A stretch of DNA of 64,000 nucleotides, taken from contig NW_025408675.1 of the NCBI RefSeq assembly GCF_020360975.1, positions 1,798,001 to 1,862,000 on the forward strand. Reading direction: 5' to 3'. Numbering within the stretch: position 1 is the stretch's first letter; the number at the start of each line of letters is the position of its first letter. The stretch is from Hirsutella rhossiliensis (taxonomy: Eukaryota > Ascomycota > Sordariomycetes > Hypocreales > Ophiocordycipitaceae). Shown here piece by piece: positions 11,903-21,200 of this stretch. A program made the translations under genes and the position numbers. The notes beneath the pieces are model-generated. The model was not told where the DNA came from and ran no database searches. It saw only the letters and a program-made list of their open reading frames with translations.

Positions 11903-12790
11903 TCAAGCAGCAAACATGTCAACATCGTGTCCCAACTCCAACGCCTTTCTGGATGCCCAGATGCGTCCGCTGAGCTCTTGAATCTTTTTCTCCTGCCAAT
12001 CCGCCTTTCTCTTCAAGTGTACGATGTAATCAATAGCTCGTGACAGAACCTCGCCCTTGCTCCTCTTGATTGCCGCACCATCGTCGCACTGATGGGTGTC
12101 GTCTTGTCCACCACTTTCAGGCTGGTCCGGCTGTTGCTGGTCGGCTGGTGAAGGCCTCGGTAGCATTTCATCCAGGACTCGGATCTTGTCGCTGATATTT
12201 GTGCGGTAACGCTTTTCGACACGGTAGTGTGCTATTCGTTTAATCGAGTAGTGTTCTGGGCCAGTGTGGTGATATGAGGCGACTGCTGGATCTGACGCCG
12301 ACGGTCCCGCCTCGGCGCCCGGGGACGTTCCCGACAAGTTTGGGGAATGCTGAGTGATGTCTGAAACGTTTTTACTGGGCGTAGGACCGCTTTCATTTAG
12401 GATACGGAGACTCGTGCCTGCGGGCATTGCCATGCCTCCAGCACAGCTCGCATATTCCTCGTCAATCCATTCCAGCAGAGACCGGGTGTCTGATTGACCG
12501 ATCAATGGAGGGCGCATCTTCGAGTCGGCCTGGACGCGAGTTTCATAGCCAGCACTACTAGTTGAAGCCGAATATAATGTGCGAGGTTCGTTTTCGAGCG
12601 GAACTGGTGGGTTTTGGTCCTCCCCTAGAAGGGAGGAAGAGAACGCTGCATCTAGTCTATGTTAATCAGGAACAGCGAGTGTAGAAACCGGCTCTAACCC
12701 ACAACTACGCGCTGGATTATTGTGAGCATTCCAGTCACACTCCATCCCAGAACCGGGATGCTGCTCCGGCGGATTGGTCCCTCTTGACAT
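11903..12790 (-). CDS. SREBP-like basic helix-loop-helix transcription factor
   Basis: Proposed exons 12790-12709 and 12651-11903 give 276 residues. The acceptor (gactag) and a branch-like ctgattaac are clear. The donor is less so: gtagtt at 12708 or gttgtg at 12705 keep the frame, while the nicer gttaga at 12698 does not. The DNA-binding domain has basic region HYRVEKRYRTNISDKI (about 169-184) and helix 2 AIKRSKGEVLSRAIDYIVHL (about 221-240), joined by a long loop rich in Gln, Asp and Pro. The Tyr in EKRYR is the hallmark of SREBP-type factors, which bind sterol response elements as well as E boxes. There is no membrane segment after the domain, so it is not a classical membrane-tethered SREBP. 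The N-terminal 160 residues are low complexity. Confidence 0.85.
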
Positions 12791-14499
12791 GATAGGGGGA
12801 GTGACGATGAAGGGGTTTTCTGCAGTGGTTCTTTATGCTATGGGGAGCGTCTCAAAGTATATCTGGCGGATCTTTTTCTCCGTAGATTTCAGCCTCTCCC
12901 ATTCTTTTCGACTTGGTGGAGGGATCGCCTAGCTTCGCTTTGATAACATCGACGTTGGAGGCTCAGACTCAGCCAACAGCAGCCTGCCTAGCTGCATCCT
13001 TGGACGGCGCTGGATATCTAAAAAGCCGCTCACTCTGTATACTGCGGGCCTGCGGTTCCTAGGGCTGCATCTCTTTCCCCGCTCTCTGTAGTCAAACCTC
13101 CTGGCTTCACGCCGCGTGACTTCATCACGTTGGACTTCAAAACCTGAGCAAAGACGGCAGTCTGCACCATGCAAAACATCAGCGTCCCCACGTGTTGGTT
13201 CTACATTCCGATAATAGGTCTTGATCTTACGGGGCGCGGTGGCTTTTTCTCGTCTGGTATCGGAATACCCTCATGTCGTTGATGAACCTCGTTCCGTGCA
13301 ACATGACACGCGGTCATGGGCGACTGAGTTACACTCATAGAGGCTATCCACAAACTCCCTACTGCCACTACGTCGATCTGAGAGACACGCTTGATTGGAA
13401 CCAAGTTGGCTGCAGCAATGTCGCGCAGTGCGTCTGATGATGAAGGTCTGATGCGACGGAACTCGGACCCCAATCCCAGACAGTCAAAAGTGCGCAGCCA
13501 ACACAACATTTCCCGTCCAGACAACCAACGACCCACCCATCAAGCCAACCGATGCTGCTGTCTTGCCGCACATGCACGTCAGGCGGCATTTTGATAGGGT
13601 CCGTGTACAGTATTCAGACCTTGTAGGAAGTAGCTGATGAAAGGTAATGCGAACAAGGGCGGCCAACAAGGCCTCAGCCACCTGCAAACACGTGCTGATC
13701 AACTCCGCTGCCTAGGAATTATGAAGAGGTGTATGGCCAAGATTCTGTTGATGACTCCAAGCTGCAATGGACTTGATGTTTTGCAGTAGGACCATAAGCT
13801 TCTATACTCTCTTCAACTGTTGCTCGATCCAGGCCCATGTGCGTCGCCTGACAAACCCAATGAGCACGAATGACCCTTGGCAAGCATGCGGAACCGATTG
13901 ATGATGGAGTCAGGCTTGTTGTGAAGGAAGGGCTGGTAATAAATACACTCTAGTTCTTGGAGGCATCATCCTCGTCTCATCTTGATGCCTTGGGCCTGGG
14001 ACTGCGGCAGCAAAATCCATGTACATACTGCACCCACGTCTGCACGTGATCGGTAATCATGAGTGTTGAAAGCATCTACCCAGGTGGTGCACTTGGGGTC
14101 AGGTCAGAAGGTGGGAAGAAGGATCGTCAATTGAAGAGGGCCACCATGAGCGCTGAAGATAGAGACAGCAGCACCTCCGAGGCCCGGACTATCTATCCTC
14201 CGTCTCCGTGGGCGAAGGTCACAGCGCCTGGGGCTCTGTCGCCGGTGCGCTGCGCTGGTGCTGGAACTACTCCTGTGGCGCCCTTACCCTTCGCGCATCA
14301 CCCGGTAGGTAGGTAGCACTCTGCACAGAAAGTTTCAAGCAAAATTAGCAAGACTAAATGCCTTTGTATTATATATTAAGTCCTGTCTACTCGGTATTTT
14401 TATAAACAAGCTGTAGGGGAGTGGCACAGATGGGTACGCCAGTGTCTGCAGAGGGCTCTAGGGTAGGTAGTCGGTACGTGCATGGGCAGTCTAGGGACA
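12791..14499. other. Intergenic region, no supported gene
   Basis: 1.7 kb of normal composition. Short open frames on both strands have no recognisable product or splice structure. It contains three CACGTG sites (13189-13194, 13689-13694, 14043-14048), upstream of the bHLH gene. Confidence 0.6.
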
Positions 14500-15966
14500 T
14501 CAAAAGCATCCAACGTCGTCCCCCCTCTCCTCCCCACAATGACTCAGAGCCAGACCAAGGCCGCGACCAGGGCCACGGACGACCATTTCGCAAAGTGCCT
14601 GCCGCAAATAACCACCTGCTTTACCCTGGCCATCGACCGCCTCGTACAGCTGCCGCACGCTGCCCGGTTCGTGGTGGCTTATCGCGGAACCTCCCGCCAG
14701 CAAGGCCCGAAAATGAGTGACCGCGCCCTCGGGTCCAAGGTCCTGCCAGGAGCGGATATGGCAGCGATTCCTGGTGCCTTGCACTGAGAAGTCAGTTGTG
14801 CACGAGGCACAGGCGCCGTGAGCCTCAAAGTCTGGTGGCTGCGAAGCCAGCTGGCCAAAGGCTTCGCACAAGGCGCCCGCCTCGGGAACCTCGTCCGGAG
14901 GAAGCAGCCAGGCGTCTTGGCTATATTCTTGGTGTCGGCAGATAAGGATGTGGCCGTGGATGCCCTTGGTGGTGCAGACTTTATGCGCTTCCGTCTCTAT
15001 GCGCCACTCGCTGAGCAATAGGAACCTGTTGCCGACGATGCGGGGGTAGACGCTCAACTGGACGTTAAGTGAACCCTCAAAATGGCGCACCGTCCTGTGG
15101 TGCGGAGCTAGAAATCGTTGAAGATGCTGCTGGGGCCTGGTGACTGGGTTGTCGTCGCCGAAGATGCTTCTAGTTTTCAACGCAAGCTGGCAATGCTCGT
15201 AAGCAATCTGGAAATACGGCTTACCGTCCGCTAATTCTAAGGGGGTGACGGATTTCACCCTGCACCTTCTTCCAGCCCTTAGAGCCAAGGGATGATCGGT
15301 GTAGTTGATGGGGCGAATTTTGTTGCGGTGATGACAAGCGAAGTGCTCGGGCCGGTTCCGGGCGATGCAAGTAAGGAAACCGAAGATATGATCAGGGGGG
15401 AGTAGGCGACTAGGACCGCAGCGACGTTCAAGGGCGACGCGTAGAGCACGGCATGACTGAGAGAGCACGACTTGCCCGTACCGAGGAAGATTGTCGGCGA
15501 TGTCTAGGATCGACTCGAGGGGAAGCTGGAGGAGGGCGCACGACTCCTGCTGCCTTGCCTTGTCCTCGGCGAGCCGTTTCCTCGTCTCGGAGTCGGCCAA
15601 ACTCTGCTCCTTTGCCTTGTCCGAAGCGAGTGGTTGCCTCGTCTCGGAGTCGTCCAAACTCTGCTCCTTTGCCTTGTCCGAAGCAAGTGGTTGCCGCGTC
15701 TCGGAGCCGGTCGGACTCTGCTCCTTCACCTTGTCCGACGCACGTGGTTGCCTCGTCTCGGAGTCGGTCAGGCTCTGCCCCTCTTGTCGTGGCTTCCATC
15801 TGCCATCGGGCAGGCGGTGCTCCTGCTTCCGGTGCTTCATCTTGCGAGCGAGACGATGGAATGCTCTGTCGATGAGTTTCATGATGCGGAACGATGCAGG
15901 TGGGTGCTTTGGTTGTCTGTTAGTGGGCATGAGAGCAAGTTGAATGGAGTTGCTTGCCTGCATCAA
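14500..15966 (-). CDS. F-box protein with N-terminal 19-residue repeats
   Basis: A single 488-residue frame. After a basic N-terminus come four 19-residue repeats (about 65-140, type SLDDSETRQPLASDKAKEQ). An F-box follows at about 146-180 (LLQLPLESILDIADNLP then LSQSCRALRVAL), which would bind Skp1 and bring substrates to an SCF ubiquitin ligase. The C-terminal part is like many fungal F-box proteins, with a Cys/His-rich stretch (about 192-215), a CASC motif near residue 397 and a WQDLGPEG motif. The substrate is unknown. A later start at residue 29 (MKLIDRAFHRLARKMK) is also possible, since nothing in the first 28 residues is recognisable. No intron is needed. Confidence 0.8.
   Translation of the reverse strand: MMQASNSIQLALMPTNRQPKHPPASFRIMKLIDRAFHRLARKMKHRKQEHRLPDGRWKPRQEGQSLTDSETRQPRASDKVKEQSPTGSETRQPLASDKAKEQSLDDSETRQPLASDKAKEQSLADSETRKRLAEDKARQQESCALLQLPLESILDIADNLPRYGQVVLSQSCRALRVALERRCGPSRLLPPDHIFGFLTCIARNRPEHFACHHRNKIRPINYTDHPLALRAGRRCRVKSVTPLELADGKPYFQIAYEHCQLALKTRSIFGDDNPVTRPQQHLQRFLAPHHRTVRHFEGSLNVQLSVYPRIVGNRFLLLSEWRIETEAHKVCTTKGIHGHILICRHQEYSQDAWLLPPDEVPEAGALCEAFGQLASQPPDFEAHGACASCTTDFSVQGTRNRCHIRSWQDLGPEGAVTHFRALLAGGSAISHHEPGSVRQLYEAVDGQGKAGGYLRQALCEMVVRGPGRGLGLALSHCGEERGDDVGCF
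15547..15774 (-). repeat. Coding minisatellite, 4 x 57 bp
   Basis: Exactly 228 bp coding four 19-residue units of the F-box protein. The two middle units are most alike (ETRQPLASDKAKEQS in both); the outer ones have diverged. The period keeps the frame, so copy number can change without breaking the gene. Confidence 0.9.
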
Positions 15967-16801
15967 GGACGGAGAGACAGCTGTATTAAATAGCTGCGCA
16001 CAATCACCAAGGTTCGGTGCAGCAAAAAGTATCGCGTCTCCTGAGCATCAAGGTTCCAGGCATCAAGAGCTTGAAGAGCCACCCGATGTGGCGTGCACTG
16101 CCCGAACTGTGTATGGAAGCATGGCAGGACGTGAACCTTTCCGAAGGTGAAGCAAAAGCGAGGCACGCGACCACGCCGCCTGCTCCGCCGCCCGCTTCTG
16201 CCCACGCTACTTTACTGCTTCTCTTGCTGCGGTCTTGCTGCCGGTCCTGCTGCTTCCCTGGTTGCCGGCCGGGCTGCTGGCTTTGCTACTTCCCCTGGTC
16301 CTGCTGCTGGTCTTGCTGCTGGTCCTGCTGCTTCCCTGGTTGCCGGCCGGGCTGCTGGCTTCGCTACTTCCCATGGTCCTGCTGCTTCCCTGGTTGCCGG
16401 CCGGGCTGCTGGCTTTGCTACTTCCCCTGGTCCTGCTGCTGGTCCTGCTGCTTCTCTTGCTGCTGGTCTTGCTGCCGGTCCTGCTGCTTCCCTGGTTGCC
16501 GGGCCGGGTGGCTGGCTTTGCTACTTCTCATTCCCATGCCACCAGATCGTGGTTACGGTCTTGCCGCTCAAGTATGTCGTCTCCTGCCTTGGTCGATTTC
16601 CCTGAGCGATGACGCCCTGGAAAAGCTTCAGGGCTTGCTGTTAACGAGGAAGGCCACGACTCGCCCTCATGCGCTCTCCCAGGCAGGCAGGAGTGAGGCG
16701 CCCTCGATCCATCGGCCATAAGAAGCCCCCCCCCCCCCATCTCTGTTGTTTTCCTCTTTTCTTCTCTTCTCCTTTGTCCCCGCGCCCAAACTGAATTCCC
16801 A
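15967..16801. other. Intergenic region with a CTG-rich minisatellite
   Basis: Upstream of the F-box gene and of the small ORF at 16802. The + strand is open for 152 codons (16147-16605) but reads only as low-complexity Ala/Gly/Leu repeats in all three frames, so I do not call a gene. Confidence 0.5.
16243..16530. repeat. Minisatellite with CTG-rich core
   Basis: Four units starting at 16243, 16321, 16375 and 16477. Each has a conserved core of about 54 bp (ggtcctgctgcttccctgg, then ttgccggccgggctgctgg) followed by variable numbers of CTG-type triplets. Spacing varies from 54 to 102 bp. Confidence 0.85.
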
Positions 16802-17254
16802 ATGGCCGACATAATCCCGCTTCTGGCGAACGCGCCGCTCGCCTTGATTATCGCCTTCGTCATCGTGATTTGGCTCAGATCAGCCAACGCTCAACGCCTC
16901 GCCTCTTACATCGCGATCGTCTGGTCTCGCGTTTGCGACAGATATTTTCGGTGTCTCGGTCGGGCTCGCCAAGCACCCCCGGCCGACGACATCGAAATGG
17001 CCTCCCACCCGGTCGAGCAACTGGCCGCTGAGATGTTGCTCGAACGGTTCCAGGACTTCTGCCGGCAACAGGCCCAGGATGCGATGGAGCGACGAGGCCG
17101 CCCGGTGGTCCCGACGCCCATTCAGTTCGCGGACGCGGGGACCCAGACACAAGGGCAGTCCTCCTCACTCTCCCTCCTTTCCTCCCTCCCCCTCCCCCAA
17201 TCTGCCCTCCTTCTCCCCACCCCCCCTCTCCCCTCCCTCACCTCCCTTCTCTGA
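16802..17254 (+). CDS. Possible small membrane protein, unknown
   Basis: A 150-codon frame starting in good context (CCCAATGG) just after a long pyrimidine-rich stretch (16726-16800), which in filamentous fungi often marks the transcription start. Residues 4-26 (IIPLLANAPLALIIAFVIVI core) form a probable membrane anchor. A basic segment and a soluble, possibly helical region (about 67-112) follow. The last 40 residues are Ser/Leu/Pro-rich and come from the CT-rich tract at 17155-17320, which does not look like real protein. The true gene may splice out of the frame before that tract. No family is recognised. It is a weak call. Confidence 0.35.
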   Translation: MADIIPLLANAPLALIIAFVIVIWLRSANAQRLASYIAIVWSRVCDRYFRCLGRARQAPPADDIEMASHPVEQLAAEMLLERFQDFCRQQAQDAMERRGRPVVPTPIQFADAGTQTQGQSSSLSLLSSLPLPQSALLLPTPPLPSLTSLL

Positions 17255-17320
17255 TCGGGGGCCGCCCCCTCCCCTCCCCCCAGCGTTGATTTTGCGTGTG
17301 CCCCCTCCCCCCCCCCCTAT
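17155..17320. repeat. Polypyrimidine tract
   Basis: About 165 bp almost entirely C and T on the + strand, with several C runs; low complexity, with potential for triplex-type structure. Confidence 0.8.
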
Positions 17321-18264
17321 AAGAGCGGATCTCCCTGACTCAATTAGAGTCCAGATTGTGCGCCATTCCGGTACGGCCGTAAAATATTACCGGGGGTTCC
17401 CTCAACCCGAGGGATATGGGTGGACGTGGACCCAGCAGTGCTCGTACCTTACCGCGGTTGCTGGGTTCAGTAGCCTCGCTTGTCGAGGTGAAGCCAACAC
17501 GAGCTGTGCTGGGGGAACCTGGGGAGAATGGTGCGTCAGACTGCAGTTCTTCCCGACAAATTCATGGCCTCTTGCTGACACGAGACTGGGAACTTCACAA
17601 TCGATTGGCGAGACGGTGACAAACGGTCGGGGCTTGACGCCTGCGAGGATCTGGAGATGGGCTGGTGGGAACTCGACAATTGATTGGCAAGACGGTGGCA
17701 AACGGTCGGAGCTTGACGCCTGTGAGGATCTGGAGCTGGTCTGGTGTGGTTGACAGGTGTCGGGATGTCGAGCTTGATGACATCGGGGGTTTGGAGCAGG
17801 GGCTGTGGAGAACTGGACAATCGATTCGCCGTTGGCACGTGGCCATGTCAGGTATCCCCCACGATTGCTGCGACCACTTCAAATTGAATTGCTCTATAAA
17901 TCCTTCGCTCTTTTGCCGGTGCCCGCGCGCGCTGCATCTGCCACCTTCGCTTGGAAAGTAGTTGGATAAAGAACGTTGTCGCCTGCCTGGCGGCCGGCGG
18001 AGCGGAGAAACATTGCGCCGGCCGTGTCCCGTGTCTTGGACAGCCACGTGCATCCCAGGTTCTGGACGCTAGACGCCGACAGAGGGCAGAGGAAAATAGT
18101 TTACCCCTGTCGCCGGCGCTCTACAAAGTGTCCTCCAAAAAGGGCATCCCTTCCTCTAGAATTGGAAGCGCTTCATCCAAAAATGAATGCACATTCGCGG
18201 TAAACCTACACTCTATTACTCTAATACTCTATGACTTACCAGTAAGTCACCCAAAGATCCAGTA
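17255..18264. other. Intergenic region with tandem duplication
   Basis: Lies between the small ORF and the 3' end of the ABC transporter gene. Apart from the 79 bp repeats and CACGTG sites at 17836-17841 and 18045-18050, I see no gene. Confidence 0.5.
17588..17830. repeat. 79 bp tandem repeat, two good copies plus a degraded third
   Basis: Copies start at 17588 and 17667 with gggaact, then caat.gattggc.agacggtg. They share most bases through the 'gcttgacgcctg.gaggatctggag' core. A weaker third copy follows (gagcttgatgac.tc, then ggacaatcgatt at about 17813-17825). Confidence 0.85.
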
Positions 18265-21200
18265 TTAAAACCCCCAAATATTCTTCCTCCACCACGGCTT
18301 CTCCTGCATGGCCCCCTTCCTACAATCCTCCTCAGCCGCAGCTTGCTGGCCGACTATGGCCAAGAAGACCTGGGTGAGTGTAGTCGGGCTGACGCTGTGA
18401 TGAAGAATGCCGAGTGCATTCTTGTTCTCTTCCAGAATAATGAGCAACCGGCCCATCGCGCTGCCCGCTTCGCCGGTGCCGGCGCCTTGACCGGCAGCTT
18501 CTGCCTGCTGCTTCAGCACAGCAGATGGAGGCACAGCGAAGCGCAACTGGCCATGTAACGTCTCCTGCTCGATTTCGGCTCCGGGAAAGGTCCCGAGGAC
18601 CCAGGAGCGCAAGCGATCCATCTCTTCACTGGAAGAGTGAGGTGCCGTCTTGCTGACGAGGTGGACATGAAGCGCATCGCCGAAGCGGCGTCGCAGGCTA
18701 TCGGGGGCTCCAATGGCCAGCATACGTCGTGCCATGATGCCGGCACGGCTGGCCAGCGCGTCGGCCTCCTCCATGCTATGCGTAGTGAGCAGGATCGATC
18801 GGCCGGGCGCGATGGACTCGAGAGTCCGCCACATGATGCGCTTGGCAGCCGCGTCTAGGCCAGATGAAGGCTCGTCAAGCAATATCACGGACGGGTTTCC
18901 CGTTAATGCCATGGCCAAAGACAGCTTTCGCTTGTTGCCACCCGAGAGCGTATGCGCCAAAACATCCGCGTAGGCGTCGAGGCCAACGGCCTGTAGGACG
19001 GCTCGGACCTGGCGGTCAACATCGGCAATGCCCCTGATACGGGCAAAATGCTCAAGGTGGCCGACGACGGTCATGGAGTCGATGGCATCAAACTGGGGGC
19101 AGACGCCGAGGTTCTGACGCGCCAAGGTCCTGTTCCTGACGATGGATGCATTTTCGATAAAAACATCGCCGCCCCTGCGGCCAGGGGCTATATCACCTCG
19201 GATCAACGAGATGGTTGTCGACTTGCCGGCGCCGTTGGGGCCGAGAAGTGCAAAGATCTCGCCGTGTTGGACTCTAAACGTGACGTTATCGACGGCCGTA
19301 TGCTTGCCGAACGCCCTGGTCAAATGCGCGACTCGAAGGCCTTGGGTATTGTCGCTTGGGTCGTCCACCCAGGCCACGTCACTAGCAACTTCGGCATCGT
19401 CGACCTCCTTTGATCTTGGAGTACTCTCGCCCGTATACTTGCCTCCTCCGGTCTCGAGCCAGAGGACTAGGAGAAATAGAAAGATGGCTTGCACTGATAG
19501 ATAGAGAACTGGGCCGCCGTACGCGAGAATGGCACCGGGATAGGCCCGGAGCTGGTCCCCGTCGCAGGAAGCTGAAAAGGTGTTAAGGGCGACGAAGAAA
19601 GCTCGGATGAGCGAGCCAGATGGGAAAACGGCCGAAATAATCCAGTGTCCGATGAGGACGTTGCGATCGGTAGCTGAGGAGGGCGAGTAAGTTTGTATAT
19701 ATAGGAATGCAACCAGGTAGACGGCAAACCCAACGCCCTGAAAGACGGAAGTCGCAGCAAACGCGGCGAGAGAGCTGCTACAAACAAGGGAGAACAGATA
19801 GGCGACTAAGATCGAGACAAGGCCGTAGAGCATAAAGATTGGAAAGAGATATTCCAGGTGATACCAGACATCCGAGGTTGTGTCAAAGATGGTGGCTGCA
19901 ACGGCCATAGAAACCAGCATGATGGAAAAGTCAAAGACGAGGTGAGCAGCCCACACGGGCAAGACTCGCGCACCGCTCGAGTACTGGAGGGCGCGAATCT
20001 GCATCCGTCGCTCTGTGCTGGGATACAGGCCGAACAGGCCTGGGAAGACGGAGCAGGCCAGTGCAAAGTAGACGGCCAGCTGAAGGAACCTGGCGGTAGA
20101 GGGAGCGACCGACGAGTCAAAGGCAGAGTACGTCGCCGCAATGGTCTCGTTGGCGATCATCGTGTTCAGGAAGCTCTGGCTCATGACGGCCGCATGCATG
20201 GAAAAGTTGTCTGCTCTATACGCGAGGGTAGGAACAGAGCCCGCGTCGTCGCCGAGCCACCAGCCGCCGGGCACAACACTGCTGCGATTGTGCTGAATGA
20301 AGGCGTCAAAGCTACCGATGGAGTCGACGAGCTTCAGGGTCGAATTGCTGACCAGAGATGCGTCGCTGTTAGCAGCCGCTCCACCCAGGACTCGGAGGGG
20401 CTTGAACAAGTCGGCCACATTGGAGCCGATGAACTTGGAAGAGGGACCGCCAACGACAAGTACAGGTTTGAAAAGGTCGCTGACCTCTTCACTGGAAGGG
20501 CTGCTGCTCTGGTCTACCGGCGAGCATCCGACGGCGTGTTCGCCCCTGACGAGAATCTGGGTGACCGCGGCAGCGATGATGGGAATTAAGAAAGCGGCCA
20601 CGTAGGGGATCCAGTTGGACCGAAGAATGACAAATCGCTTGCGCAGGAAAATGCCAATTTGTTTGCCCAGGCCAACGGGGCGCCCTGGAAGGAGACCTTG
20701 TGCGCACGAGCTGGTTCCAAGGGTCTTGTCCTGTCCCGCCGGCTCTTCGCTCGGGGCAGATATTGGAGAGCCACGATGAGAATATCCGTGCGACTTCTCG
20801 CTTCTGGCCTCATCAGCCAAGTTGAGAAAGACGTCCTCGATAGTCGGGCCGGAGAACTTGTAGGGAATGCATCGAGCCTCCAGCGCGCCAATGACATCGG
20901 CAGCGAGGCTAGACGAAGGGGCGACGTAGGTGACGGCACCTGGCCCGGCCTTGCATTCGACACCGGCAACCAGAGGAGGCTGCTGGTTGGCGGCTTCGGG
21001 GGTGTCGAGCACGTGGATGCGATAGCCCGCGCCCAATGTGTTTTTCAGATGGGCAGATGGGCCCTCGGCTCGCAAAGTCCCCTTGGAAAGGATGGCGATG
21101 TTGTCGGCCAGGAGGTCGGCCTCGTCCAGGAAGTGCGTGGTCATGATGATGGTGCGCTTGCCGCGCTCGGAGAGCAAGATGTCCCAGACTTTCTTGCGGG

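Noticed and set aside
16147..16721. + strand frames of 125-234 codons
   Set aside because: They are translations of the CTG minisatellite in three frames.
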